This document shows, one piece after another, positions 8,192-17,209 of a stretch of 64,000 bases of DNA (its first letter is position 1; every line of letters starts with the position of its first letter). Below the pieces are notes generated by a model that searched no databases, was not told the DNA's origin, and worked only from the letters and a program-made list of their open reading frames with translations. Made by a program: the position numbers and the translations under genes. The DNA lies in the NCBI GenBank assembly GCA_021809435.1, contig JAKBAD010000009.1, forward strand, positions 50,889-114,888, given 5' to 3'. Source of the stretch: Pseudomonadota bacterium. Lineage in GTDB: Bacteria; Pseudomonadota; Alphaproteobacteria; Acetobacterales; Acetobacteraceae.

Positions 8192-9061
8192 TTAAACACG
8201 CTGGGCCAAAAACACCGAGGCCAAAATCAACCCGCCCCCCGCCAGTTCCGGCCAGCTCAGCGGCTCGCCCAGCTGCACGGCCCCGCCCAGAACCCCGATC
8301 ACCGGCAGCAAATACAAAAACCACCCCGCCGCCTCCGGCCCCAACCGTGCCGCGCCCTTGTTCCAGGCCACAATCGAAATCACGGTCGGCCCCAGCGTCA
8401 GCGCCAGGGTCACCTCCCATTGCGCGCGGCTCATCTCATGGAGCATGGGCAGCATGGTCGGGCTGCCCACCGCCAGCAGCGGCAGCGCGCCGCTCACCAT
8501 GGTCACGCTGGCCACGCCCAGCGCGCCCCGCCGGGCCAGCAGCGGCGGCACCAGCACGCAATAAGCCGACCAGCACAAAGCCGCGAACAAACACAGCGCC
8601 ATCCCCGCCAGCGTGCCCTCGGCCGGCCCCGCCGCATGGGTCAGCAGCCCAATGCCCGCCATCCCCACCGCCGCCGCCCCCATCGTCGCGGCGCGTGGCA
8701 TGCGCAGCTCCTTCAGGCTCACCAGCAGCACGATCAAAAGCGGCTCCGCGGCGTTGATCAGCCCGCTCATCCCGGCCGAGACCGTGCGCATGCCCATTGA
8801 ATTGGCGAGGTTATACCCGGTCACCCCTACCATCCCCAGCCCCACCCCAATGGCCAAATCGCGCCCGCTCCAGCCCGGCAGCCGCGTCAGCGCCACCGGC
8901 AGAAAGCACAAGGCGGTCAGCCCATAGCGCAGCCCCGCGAACGAGGCCGCCGGCAGCCCGCCAAACGCCATGCCCAGCAGATAGCGCGTGCCCACCGGCG
9001 CCATTCCCCACATCGTCACCGCGATCAACGTCAATAAAACAGCCTGCAAGCGTGGCGACAT
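8192..9061 (-). CDS. EamA/DMT-superfamily transporter
   Basis: A 289-residue integral inner-membrane protein with about ten hydrophobic segments, arranged as two EamA repeats (roughly residues 6-140 and 150-285). Typical features are the first helix with WGMAPVGTRYLLG, the end of repeat one (LINAAEPLLIVLLVSL), and the second-repeat end LYLLPVIGVLGGAVQLGEPLSW, the usual glycine-glutamate-proline signature. DMT proteins export or import amino acids, nucleosides or other metabolites; the substrate here cannot be inferred. It lies on the same strand as the methyltransferase, 85 bases upstream. Confidence 0.88.
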   Translation of the reverse strand: MSPRLQAVLLTLIAVTMWGMAPVGTRYLLGMAFGGLPAASFAGLRYGLTALCFLPVALTRLPGWSGRDLAIGVGLGMVGVTGYNLANSMGMRTVSAGMSGLINAAEPLLIVLLVSLKELRMPRAATMGAAAVGMAGIGLLTHAAGPAEGTLAGMALCLFAALCWSAYCVLVPPLLARRGALGVASVTMVSGALPLLAVGSPTMLPMLHEMSRAQWEVTLALTLGPTVISIVAWNKGAARLGPEAAGWFLYLLPVIGVLGGAVQLGEPLSWPELAGGGLILASVFLAQRV

Positions 9062-9203
9062 AAAATCCTCAAATCCCCATGGGCCCGTAACGGGGCGCGT
9101 TTCCTCATCCGCGTCGGGGGCGCGGTCCCGTCATTCTCCCCGCGCCGCTCCATAAGCGAGAGTCACCAAGCGTCAAAATGCCCGCCGCGCGCATCAGCCC
9201 CCA

Positions 9204-9230
9204 ACAAAAAACCCGGCCTCGCGGCCGGGT
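9204..9230 (-). terminator. Rho-independent terminator of icd
   Basis: On the minus strand the stem ACCCGGCC/GGCCGGGT (9211-9230, loop of four) is followed by TTTTTGTTGG. This is a classic intrinsic terminator about 25 bases after the icd stop codon. The rest of the gap to the EamA gene start (9062-9203) holds no gene that I can support. Confidence 0.85.
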
Positions 9231-9255
9231 TTCGTAGAAGTTGCAAATAAGCCGT

Positions 9256-10734
9256 TCAGCCTTCGCCCTGCGGGCGTTCAAAGCCATCCTTGCCGTCAAA
9301 GCGCTGCAGCTTCTCAATATGCATCCAGGTGAATTTCGAGCCGATGCGCTGCACCAGATACGAAATCTCCGGCTGCCCGGTGGTGGTGGTGTTGTTGAGC
9401 GAAAACGGCGTGTCGAGCATGAAGCGCGCGGCGAAATGATCGACCAGGAAGGTCTCGCCCCCCGTCGGCGGATAGACCGAGACGCCACGGTTCGAGATAC
9501 CGGTGAGCTTGAACGGGCTGTATTTCGAGAGCTCTTCGAGCGTCTTGCCCAGCTGCTCGGCGCCCATATCGGTCTCGAGGAAAATATCAATCCCCACCAG
9601 CTCGCGGTCGGTCGGCTCGGCGTGGGCGGTGAGCTTGGGCCACGCCGCCAGCTCCAGCTTCTTGTAAGTGCGCGAGCGCATGGCCGATTGGCGGCCCAGA
9701 TTGGCGATCACCTGGTCGGTGAAGGCCTTGGTGCCCACGCCATGGCCGCGCGGGGCGAGGTCGCCGGTCAGGTTGCGCCCCTCGGCGAGCGTCACAAACA
9801 GCGCCTGCTCGACTTTTTCCGCCACCTCGAACGCCCCGATATGGCGCAGCAGCATCACCGACGCCGAGAGCAGCGCGGTCGGGTTGGCCATGTCCTTGCC
9901 GGCGATATCGGGCGCCGAGCCGTGCACCGCCTCGAAAATGGCGGCGTTATCGCCGAGATTCGAAGAGGGCGCGATGCCAAGCCCGCCGACCAGCCCGGCC
10001 GCGAGGTCGGAAATGATATCGCCATTCATGTTCGAGGTGACGATGACATCAAAGGCTTCCGGCTTGATCACCAGCTGGTGCGCGCAATTATCAATAATAA
10101 TCTGGTTGGCGCGGATACCGGGGAATTCGCGCGCGACCTTCTCGCCCATGCGCTTCATCATGCCCTCGGTGAGCTTCATGATATTGGCCTTGTGCGCCAC
10201 CGTCACGGTCTTGCGCTCCTCGGCCAAAGCCAGCCCATAAGCCGCGCGGATGATCCGCTCGCAGCCCGGCGCGGTCATCAGCTTCAGGCACTGCGCCACG
10301 CCCGTGGTCTCCATATGCTCAATACCGGCATACACGTCTTCCACGTTCTCGCGCACAATCACCATATCAATGCCGCGGCCCGAAAACGGCGTGGCAATGC
10401 CCGGCAATTCGCGCACCGGGCGGATATTGGCGTAAAGCTCGAAGAATTTGCGCATCGTCACATTGGCCGACTTGCCGCCATAGCCGATGGGGGTTTCGAG
10501 CGGGCTTTTCAGCGCCAGCTTGTTGGTGGCAATGCTGTCGAGCGTCTCGCGGGGCACGCCGGTGACCACGCCGCGCTCAAACGCCTTGGCGCCGGCCTCG
10601 GCGAATTCCCACTCAATCGGGGCCTCGGCGGCGGAGAGGATCTTGATGGTGGCGTCCATCACCTCAGGGCCGATACCATCACCCGGCAGGGCGGTAACCT
10701 TGGTCTTGGTCTGGGTCTCGGCGCTCGCGCTCAT
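9256..10734 (-). CDS. icd: NADP-dependent isocitrate dehydrogenase, long form
   Basis: This TCA-cycle enzyme oxidises isocitrate to 2-oxoglutarate. The 492-residue protein starts with TALPGDGIGPEVMDATIKIL, binds substrate through SPLETPIGYGGKSANVT (about residue 75) and RENVEDVYAGIEH, and carries the NDGxxSD-like block MNGDIISDLAAGLVGGLG near residue 240. A C-terminal domain of about 150 residues follows, ending with the IEKLQRFDGKDGF region. This extension is typical of the isocitrate dehydrogenase type found in Rickettsiales and some Rhodospirillales, rather than the 415-residue E. coli type. It has its own terminator. Confidence 0.93.
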   Translation of the reverse strand: MSASAETQTKTKVTALPGDGIGPEVMDATIKILSAAEAPIEWEFAEAGAKAFERGVVTGVPRETLDSIATNKLALKSPLETPIGYGGKSANVTMRKFFELYANIRPVRELPGIATPFSGRGIDMVIVRENVEDVYAGIEHMETTGVAQCLKLMTAPGCERIIRAAYGLALAEERKTVTVAHKANIMKLTEGMMKRMGEKVAREFPGIRANQIIIDNCAHQLVIKPEAFDVIVTSNMNGDIISDLAAGLVGGLGIAPSSNLGDNAAIFEAVHGSAPDIAGKDMANPTALLSASVMLLRHIGAFEVAEKVEQALFVTLAEGRNLTGDLAPRGHGVGTKAFTDQVIANLGRQSAMRSRTYKKLELAAWPKLTAHAEPTDRELVGIDIFLETDMGAEQLGKTLEELSKYSPFKLTGISNRGVSVYPPTGGETFLVDHFAARFMLDTPFSLNNTTTTGQPEISYLVQRIGSKFTWMHIEKLQRFDGKDGFERPQGEG

Positions 10735-10870
10735 ACTCGGCTCCTGTTCTCTCTGTTGATCGCGCGCGGTTTATAGCCCCAGGCTTAACACAAGCCTATA
10801 TGTGTCCCCCCATGGCGCTACTTGATTTCAGTAAGTCTGCCGCGCGCGGGCGGGGGGCATTTATGTTGCG

Positions 10871-13555
10871 TCAATGCGCGTCCCCCCAGTTCCTTCCCAC
10901 GCCCGTTTCCACCACCAGCGGCACGCTCAAACTGGCGGCGCCCTGCATCACGTCGCGCGCCAGCGCCGCCGTGGCCTCGGCCTCATCTTGCGGCGCCTCG
11001 ATCAGCAATTCGTCATGCACCTGCAATAGCAACCGCGCGCTCAGCCCGGCCGCGCGCAGGGCGCCGGGCAGCTTCACCATCGCGCGCTTGATGATATCGG
11101 CCGCGCCCCCTTGCAGCGGCGCGTTAATGGCGGCGCGCTCGGCATAGGCGCGCAGGGCCGGAATTTTGTCACCAATCTTGGGCACCCACACGCGCCGGCC
11201 AAAGGGGGTGAGCACAAAGCCCTTCTCGCGCGCCTCGGCCTTAACGGCCTCCATATAGGTCTTAATTTCGGGATAGCGGGCGAAATAAGCGTCGATATAG
11301 CCCTTCGCCTCGCCCGGCGCCACGCCCAGCTGGCGCCCCAGCCCAAAGGCCGAAATGCCGTAGATGATCCCGAAATTAATCGCCTTGGCGCGGCGGCGGG
11401 TCATGGCATCCATGCCCGCCATCGGCACGCCAAACACTTCCGAGGCCGTGCGCGCATGAATATCCTCGGCTCTGGCAAAGCTCTCCTTCAACCCGGCGAT
11501 ATTGGCCACATGCGCCAGCAGCCGCAGCTCAATCTGCGAATAATCCGCCGAGATCAGCGCCAACCCCGGCGGCGCGATGAAGGTCTTGCGTATCCGCGCG
11601 CCCTCCTCGGTGCGGATCGGAATATTCTGCAAATTCGGCTCGATCGAGGATAACCGCCCCGTGGTCGTCGCCGCCATCTGAAACACCGTATGCACCCGGC
11701 TCTGGCCATCGGTCAGGTTCACCAGCGCATCGGCATAGGTGCTTTTCAGCTTGGCCAGCTGGCGCCAATCCATAATCTTCTGGGCAATCTCCACGCCCTG
11801 CTCCGCCAGCCCCTCCAGCACCGCGCTGTCGGTGCCCCAGGCGCCGGCCTTGCCCTTCTTGCCGCCGGGCAGGCCCATTTCCTCAAACAGCACCTCGCCC
11901 AGCTGCTTGGGGCTGCCCACATTAAACTCATGCCCGGCCAGCCTGTGCGCCTCGGCCTCAAACGCCGCCATGCGCCCCTCAAACTCCGCCGACATGGCGG
12001 CCAAATCGCCCCGGTCCACCATCACCCCGGCGGTTTCCATGGCCATCAGCACCGGCACCAGCGGCTTTTCCACCAGCTCATAGAGCGCCAAAGCCTTGTG
12101 GGCGCGCAAGGCGGGTTTGAGCGCGCCATGCAGCCGCAGCACCATATCGGCCCGCTCGGCCGCATAATCGGCGGCGCGCTGGGGCGGCGCATCGGCTGGC
12201 GTCTGGCGCGCGCGCCCGGTGCCGGTCACATGTTCCAGCGTCTTCGCCTCATGGCCCAAATGCTGGCGGGCGAGCGTCTCCACATCATGCGCCCAGCGCC
12301 CGCCATCCTGCGCCACCGAGATCAGCATCACATCGTCAAACGCCTCAACCGGCAGGCCCAGCGTTTTTTGCTCGGCCTTGGCGTCGTGAAAAATCTTCAG
12401 CACACCGGGGTCGGCCAGCACCGGCGCCAGCGCCGCGCGCACCACCTCGCGGGGCAGTTGCGGCGCGTCCTCCAGGCTCAAATTATGCCCAACCGGCACA
12501 TAGGAAGCCACGCCCGGCCGGGCGCACAGCCCATATCCAGCGTGGTCACCCAGCGTGACCATGGCTAAATACCCGCTCACCTCCGCCTCCGCCAGCAGCG
12601 CCGCCAGCGCCTCGGGCGTGGTGATGACAGGGTAGGGGCCAAACGGCCCGGCGGGTTCGGCCGGCGCTTGCGCCGCCTCGGCTTCCAGCGCGCCGGGGGC
12701 GCCGGCGCCTTCGAGCCGCAATTTCCCAATCAGCGACTTAAACCCGTTCTCGGCCAAAAACGCCCGCAGCACGGCGGGCTCCCAGGGCGTCGCGGCCAAA
12801 TCGGCCACCGGCACGGGCAGGGGGGCGTCATCGCGCAGCGTCACCAGCTCTTTCGAGAGCCGGGCCTTGTCCGCGTGCTCAATCAGCGCGTCGCGCCGTT
12901 TCGAGGGCTTCATCGCGGGCGCGGCCGCCAGCACGGCGTCCAGCGTGCCAAATTCCCCAATCAGCGCCGCCGCGCCCTTGGGGCCAATGCCCGGCACACC
13001 CGGCACATTATCCACCGAGTCGCCAATCAGTGCCTGCACCTCAACCACCTTGTCGGGTGTCACGCCAAACTTGGCCGCCACTTCGTCCAGCCCAATCGGC
13101 TGGTTCTTCATGGCATCCCACATGCTCACGCCCGGGCGCAGCAGCTGCATCAAATCCTTATCCGAGGAGATAATCACCACCTCTGCCCCGGCCTCGCGCC
13201 CGGCCTTGGCATAAGCGGCGATCAAATCATCGGCCTCCCACCCGGCCAGCTCGATCGAGGGCACGCCAAACGCGCGCGTCGCCTCGCGGATGAGCGCGAA
13301 TTGCGGGCGCAGCTCCTCGGGCGGCTCGGGCCGGTGGGCCTTATAGGCGTCGTAAATCTGGTTCCTGAAGGTCACGCGCCCGGCGTCGAAAATCACCGCC
13401 ACATGGCTACCCGTCTGGTCTTTCAACAGCTTCGAGAGCATGTTGCAAAACCCGAACACGGCGTTCACATGCACGCCATCGGGGCGGGTCATGGGCGGCA
13501 GGGCGTGAAAGGCCCGGAAGATGAACCCCGAGCCGTCAACCAGAATCAGTTTCAA
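10871..13555 (-). CDS. polA: DNA polymerase I, probably lacking proofreading
   Basis: Pol I fills gaps and removes RNA primers in replication and repair. The 894-residue protein has the 5' nuclease domain (about 1-290: ILVDGSGFIFRAFHALPP, then GWEADDLIAAYAK) and a complete polymerase domain (about 500-894) with motif A SADYSQIELRLLAH, motif B RRRAKAINFGIIYG and motif C LQVHDELLIEAP. The middle 3'-5' exonuclease-like domain is degenerate. Where active enzymes have DTET, this protein reads GYLAMVTLGD; the second motif reads HDAKAEQKTL instead of NxKYD. Only the third (YAAERAD) keeps its aspartate. Its start overlaps the stop of the upstream zinc-finger gene. Confidence 0.96.
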   Translation of the reverse strand: MKLILVDGSGFIFRAFHALPPMTRPDGVHVNAVFGFCNMLSKLLKDQTGSHVAVIFDAGRVTFRNQIYDAYKAHRPEPPEELRPQFALIREATRAFGVPSIELAGWEADDLIAAYAKAGREAGAEVVIISSDKDLMQLLRPGVSMWDAMKNQPIGLDEVAAKFGVTPDKVVEVQALIGDSVDNVPGVPGIGPKGAAALIGEFGTLDAVLAAAPAMKPSKRRDALIEHADKARLSKELVTLRDDAPLPVPVADLAATPWEPAVLRAFLAENGFKSLIGKLRLEGAGAPGALEAEAAQAPAEPAGPFGPYPVITTPEALAALLAEAEVSGYLAMVTLGDHAGYGLCARPGVASYVPVGHNLSLEDAPQLPREVVRAALAPVLADPGVLKIFHDAKAEQKTLGLPVEAFDDVMLISVAQDGGRWAHDVETLARQHLGHEAKTLEHVTGTGRARQTPADAPPQRAADYAAERADMVLRLHGALKPALRAHKALALYELVEKPLVPVLMAMETAGVMVDRGDLAAMSAEFEGRMAAFEAEAHRLAGHEFNVGSPKQLGEVLFEEMGLPGGKKGKAGAWGTDSAVLEGLAEQGVEIAQKIMDWRQLAKLKSTYADALVNLTDGQSRVHTVFQMAATTTGRLSSIEPNLQNIPIRTEEGARIRKTFIAPPGLALISADYSQIELRLLAHVANIAGLKESFARAEDIHARTASEVFGVPMAGMDAMTRRRAKAINFGIIYGISAFGLGRQLGVAPGEAKGYIDAYFARYPEIKTYMEAVKAEAREKGFVLTPFGRRVWVPKIGDKIPALRAYAERAAINAPLQGGAADIIKRAMVKLPGALRAAGLSARLLLQVHDELLIEAPQDEAEATAALARDVMQGAASLSVPLVVETGVGRNWGDAH

Positions 13556-13734
13556 TGCGCGTGATCCACGGCGCCGTCTTCAAGCACAAAGCGTTTCGAG
13601 CAATAAGGGCAGGAGATTTCCTTATCCACGATGCGCAAATAAATGCGCGGATGCCCAAGCGGCCCCACACCGCCATCGCAGGAGACAGAATGGGTTTTCA
13701 CAAGCACGGTTTCCGGGGTGGTGGTGTCGGTCAT
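13552..13734 (-). CDS. zf-CHCC zinc-finger protein (NDUFS6-like)
   Basis: A 60-residue protein of the zf-CHCC family. It shows VSCDGG, then GHPRIYLRI and EISCPYCSKRFVLE, giving the cysteine-histidine-cysteine-cysteine zinc site. Homologues in mitochondria (NDUFS6) are accessory subunits of respiratory complex I, and the bacterial protein is thought to play a comparable part; this is family knowledge, not visible here. I chose the ATG at 13734; a TTG three codons upstream is possible. It overlaps polA by four bases (ATGA) and is its upstream operon partner. Confidence 0.85.
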   Translation of the reverse strand: MTDTTTPETVLVKTHSVSCDGGVGPLGHPRIYLRIVDKEISCPYCSKRFVLEDGAVDHAH

Positions 13735-13749
13735 GTCATCCAATCCTGT

Positions 13750-14757
13750 TTGGGTCAGTGTCGCGCCCTTCTAACCGCATTTTCGCGCGCCCCCAAGCTC
13801 TGGCTGGCCGCGCTGGCGCTCAGTGCCTGCGCCAACCCGCCTTTTGGCACACCCCAGCCTTATCCCGGCCATCCCATCATCACCTCGGGCTATTTTTCCC
13901 TGTCAGATGGCACGCGCCTGCCCTACCGGCGCTACCCCGCCCAAGGCCCACTCAAGGCCGTGGTGCTCGCCCTGCATGGCTACACCGATAGCCGCGATGC
14001 CTGGGTTACCCTCGCCCAAACCCTCACCCCGCATGGCATCGAGCTCATCGCCCCCGACCAATCCTCCTTCGGCGCCGCTCCCAATCGCGGCCATTGGCCG
14101 GGCACGCCGGTCATGCTGGCCGAAGCCGCCGACATGGCCCGCCAGGTGCGCGCCGCCCATCCGGGGGTCAAATTCTATCTTCTGGGTGAGAGCATGGGCG
14201 GCGCCGAGCTGCTGCTCCTGGGCGCCGCCGCCCATCCGCCCCTGGCCGATGGTTACATCATCTCCGCCCCCGCCGTCTGGGGCGGCGCCACCATGCCCTG
14301 GCTCTACCGGGCCAGCCTGTGGGCGCTGACACGCCTCGACCCCGGCAAGCGCCTCTACACTCACCGCGCCCTGGTCACCGCGTCGGACAACCAAGCCGCC
14401 CTCATCGCCTTTGGCGAAGACCCGCTCACCCTCCACGCTCCCCGCGCCGACCAGCTCGCCGGCCTCGTCGATCTCATGGACCAAGCGCTGGCCGCCTGCT
14501 CATCCTTCCGCCAGCCCGCGCTTATTCTCTATGGCGGGCACGACCAGCTGGTGCCCAAATCCGCCATGCGCGCCTGCTGGCGCGCCCTGCCGCCCACCGC
14601 CCCGGTCACGCTGGCCTATTACCCGCCCGATTATCACCTCATCACGCGCGACCTCGCGCGCGCCACCCCCAACGCCGACATACTGGCCTTCATCCAGGGC
14701 GCGCCCCTGCCATCCGCCGCCGCCAGTGCCGCCACGGTGTTTCTCGCCCAAGAGTGA
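13750..14757 (+). CDS. Serine hydrolase, alpha/beta fold (Hydrolase_4/monoglyceride lipase-like), predicted lipoprotein
   Basis: A putative lysophospholipase or monoacylglycerol lipase. Taking the TTG at 13750 as start, the protein has a charged N-terminus, a hydrophobic run and the lipobox LSAC, so it is likely attached to a membrane as a lipoprotein. The catalytic domain has the oxyanion strand VVLALHGYTDSRDAW, the nucleophile in GESMGG, an aspartate in LYGGHDQLVP and a histidine in YHLITRD. The reading frame stays open further upstream, but that part is antisense to the zinc-finger gene. Start choice is uncertain; the enzyme class is clear. It is divergent from polA and its zinc-finger partner. 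Confidence 0.8.
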   Translation: MGQCRALLTAFSRAPKLWLAALALSACANPPFGTPQPYPGHPIITSGYFSLSDGTRLPYRRYPAQGPLKAVVLALHGYTDSRDAWVTLAQTLTPHGIELIAPDQSSFGAAPNRGHWPGTPVMLAEAADMARQVRAAHPGVKFYLLGESMGGAELLLLGAAAHPPLADGYIISAPAVWGGATMPWLYRASLWALTRLDPGKRLYTHRALVTASDNQAALIAFGEDPLTLHAPRADQLAGLVDLMDQALAACSSFRQPALILYGGHDQLVPKSAMRACWRALPPTAPVTLAYYPPDYHLITRDLARATPNADILAFIQGAPLPSAAASAATVFLAQE

Positions 14758-14801
14758 GAGATGTGAGGCCTGAACCAGGCTTCAAATCACGAATCCAAAT
14801 A

Positions 14802-14848
14802 ATCAAAAGTTTTTTGGGGTCTGGCCCTTTTTTTCAAAAAAGGGCCAG
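14802..14848. repeat. Dispersed palindromic element, copy B
   Basis: Outer arm ATCAAAAGTTTTTTGG is followed by one inner hairpin at 14821-14848, CTGGCCCTTTTT against AAAAAGGGCCAG. It lies between two convergent genes. The remaining gap (14849-14987) holds a smaller hairpin, GCGCTC/GAGCG near 14857, and a run of A bases, with no gene visible. Confidence 0.75.
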
Positions 14849-14987
14849 AGTCTTGGCGCTCTTTTAGAGCGAGATGGGTTTACCCCCACGCGCTCTACTC
14901 ATGCTTTGACGAGCAATCTCATTGGTTTAACACCCCCCAAAAAAAAACCGCAAAATTTCCTGATCATGTTCAGAGGCGGCTCAGCCC

Positions 14988-16013
14988 TCAATGGCGCGCG
15001 GTATTGAGCAATTCCAGCGTCATGGGCGCTGGCGCGCTCAGCCGTTCCTCACCCCCCACGCCCATCAGCGCCATCGTCACCAGCCCGGCCGCGCGCAAAT
15101 CCTCCGCCCGCGTGAAGCACAGCGTCAGCAATTCGTCCGCCATGTCGTCGGGCAGCGTCAGTCCGGCTGGCAACACCAGCTGCCCGGCGGCCCGGCCGCG
15201 CTCGCCAAAACGCTCAAGGGCCAGCCCCAGCTCGGCCAGCAGCGCGCCTGGCGCCGCCTCCAGCGCAATCGCCGCCGCCGAAGCCGCGGTCTGCGCCGCG
15301 CTCCGTCCACCCACCCACAACGTCTCCAAACACCCCAGCGCATAAGGCGCGAACCGCCAGCCGGCGGTCACCAGCGCGCGGGTGCGGCTGGTCCAGTCCA
15401 GTGGCGCCCGCCCGGCCATTTGCCGCTGGCCGGGCCATTCGGTCACGGCCACGTCCAGCATCTGCCCCTCGGCCAGATGCAGCGCCACCGTGCCACGGCT
15501 ATTCACAAACCCGCGTTCCAGCGGCGCGCCATTGGTCATCGCGGCCAGCACCTCATCGGCAATCGCGCCATTGAGCGCCACACAAGCCCCCCAGCCATGG
15601 CGCAACCCGCCGGGCAGCCGCGCCACGGCGGCCAGCGCCCCCCAGGCCGCCGCCCCGCGCGGCGCCCGGCCTTCATACAAGGCGGGCAAATCATGCCCCA
15701 GCTCCTGGCAAATTTCCCGCGCCCGGCTGATCGCGGCATCATAAGCCCGCCCCACATGGCTTGGCCGGCCAAAGCCCTGCACCACCACATCCAGCGGCCC
15801 ATTACGAAGCCGCAACCGCCGCCCGTCGGGCAGCCACGCCACTTTCAGCCGTTTTTCCAAAACCTCGTCGCGCGGGGCGTGGGCGGGCTTGGCCCAGCCG
15901 CACATTTGGGCAAAATCGCTTGTCCCGGCGCTGGCCGTCCCCCAGCCTGACAGGCCAACAAAATCCGTCCCATGGGGCTGTGGTGCGTGGGGCTGTGGTG
16001 CGCGCTCGCTCAT
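14988..16013 (-). CDS. UPF0280/ApbE-like family protein
   Basis: About 341 residues from the ATG at 16013, which has GGAG nine bases upstream; a TTG five codons earlier is the alternative. The order of blocks LPDGRRLRLRNGPLDVVV, ACVALNGAIADEVLAAM and GFVNSRGTVALHLAEGQ resembles UPF0280 proteins, a distant branch of the FAD-binding ApbE fold, where the equivalent block is normally VNNGGDIALHL. Here the NGG is replaced by NSRG and the N-terminus is longer than usual. The molecular role is unknown. The next gene downstream on this strand is convergent. Confidence 0.5.
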   Translation of the reverse strand: MSERAPQPHAPQPHGTDFVGLSGWGTASAGTSDFAQMCGWAKPAHAPRDEVLEKRLKVAWLPDGRRLRLRNGPLDVVVQGFGRPSHVGRAYDAAISRAREICQELGHDLPALYEGRAPRGAAAWGALAAVARLPGGLRHGWGACVALNGAIADEVLAAMTNGAPLERGFVNSRGTVALHLAEGQMLDVAVTEWPGQRQMAGRAPLDWTSRTRALVTAGWRFAPYALGCLETLWVGGRSAAQTAASAAAIALEAAPGALLAELGLALERFGERGRAAGQLVLPAGLTLPDDMADELLTLCFTRAEDLRAAGLVTMALMGVGGEERLSAPAPMTLELLNTARH

Positions 16014-16102
16014 CTTCGCCAACTCCAATGGCGCCAGTCTGAGCGGTTTTGCTTAACATCCCGCTAACGCCCAGGGCCAAAGGTAAAACGGCGAGAAAGC
16101 GT

Positions 16103-17209
16103 CTACCTGAAGCGCATGGGGTCAATGGCGGCCACCACCGCCCCGGCTTCGCCCGGATCTTCGCCCTTGATCATGGCGGCCACCAGCGCGCTGGCCGCCG
16201 GCGCGGTCTGAATGCCATATCCGCCCTGACCCACGCACCAGAAAAACCCTTCGGCATCGCGGTCGAATCCAAAGGCCAGCGAGCGGTCGGGGGTAAAGGT
16301 GCGCAGCCCCGCCCAGGCATGCTCCACCCGCCGCACCTCGATATCGAGCGCCCGCTGCATACGGTCTATGCCAATCGCCACATCCAGATCATCGGGCTGC
16401 ACATCATGGGGCGGCATGGGCGTCTCGTCGCAGGGCGTCACCATCAGGCGGGTGCGGGCTTCCGCGCGCACATACCATTCATGCCCGGCCGACTGCACCA
16501 TCGGCCAATGTTCCACCGCCCACGGCGCGGGGTCGATGATCGCCGCCGTGCGCCGGCAGGGCACCAGCCCAATGGGGCGCAGCCCGGCCATCTCGGCCAC
16601 CTCATCCCCCCAGGCGCCGGCGGCGTTCACCATGATGGGGGCGGCCACCTCATGCCCGCCCGCCGTGCGCACATGCCAAAGCCCGTCGCGCCGCTCAATC
16701 CGGTCGGCGCGGTTGCGCAGCATCAGCTGCCCCCCGGCGGCCTTGGCGCGGCGGAGATAATAATGGTGCAGCGCCGCCACATCCATATCAAACCCGTCCG
16801 TCTCCAGCCCGGCGCGCACGGCATAGCCATCGCGGATCGCCGGACACAGCGCCTTCGCCCGCGCCATTGGAATCTCCTCAACCCCCAGCCCCTGGCCGAT
16901 CAGCCCCTCCAGATTCTCCACCTGATCCTCGGGGGCAAGGTAGAGAATCGCCCGCCCCACGGCCAAATGGTCGGTGCCGATATCGGCGGGCGGGTTGTGG
17001 TAGAAGTCAGCCGAGAGCCCGGTCAGCACCCGCACATCGGGCGGGCCGTAATTGCGCACCCAAATGGCGGCCGAGCGCCCGGTGGTGTGGTATCCGGCCT
17101 GGGCCTCGGTTTCCACAATGGCGGCGCGCCATTGCTCGCCCAGCGCCGCCGCGACCGAGGCGCCAACCATCCCGGCCCCCACGATGATGATATCGAACCG
17201 CTCACTCAT
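16103..17209 (-). CDS. FAD-dependent amino-acid oxidoreductase (DAO family)
   Basis: A 368-residue flavoprotein with the N-terminal dinucleotide-binding motif DIIIVGAGMVGASVAAAL and the DAO-family block GYHTTGRSAAIW, which contacts FAD. A central substrate domain follows, and near the C-terminus is FFWCVGQGGYGIQTAP, the second FAD-binding signature. The GQGGYGIQTAP ending resembles FAD-dependent D-amino-acid (D-arginine type) dehydrogenases, but the substrate cannot be fixed from sequence. It is preceded, with a four-base overlap, by an alpha/beta hydrolase on the same strand, so the pair is probably one operon. Confidence 0.82.
   Translation of the reverse strand: MSERFDIIIVGAGMVGASVAAALGEQWRAAIVETEAQAGYHTTGRSAAIWVRNYGPPDVRVLTGLSADFYHNPPADIGTDHLAVGRAILYLAPEDQVENLEGLIGQGLGVEEIPMARAKALCPAIRDGYAVRAGLETDGFDMDVAALHHYYLRRAKAAGGQLMLRNRADRIERRDGLWHVRTAGGHEVAAPIMVNAAGAWGDEVAEMAGLRPIGLVPCRRTAAIIDPAPWAVEHWPMVQSAGHEWYVRAEARTRLMVTPCDETPMPPHDVQPDDLDVAIGIDRMQRALDIEVRRVEHAWAGLRTFTPDRSLAFGFDRDAEGFFWCVGQGGYGIQTAPAASALVAAMIKGEDPGEAGAVVAAIDPMRFR

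Noticed and set aside
7183..8757. A 524-residue plus-strand frame across the methyltransferase and EamA genes
   Set aside because: Antisense to both, and its translation is rich in proline, arginine and histidine, which is the usual shadow signature.
13622..13630. TTATCCACG, one base from a DnaA box
   Set aside because: A single site inside a coding gene; there is no cluster, and no origin-type gene nearby. It does not explain the skew change at 40 kb.
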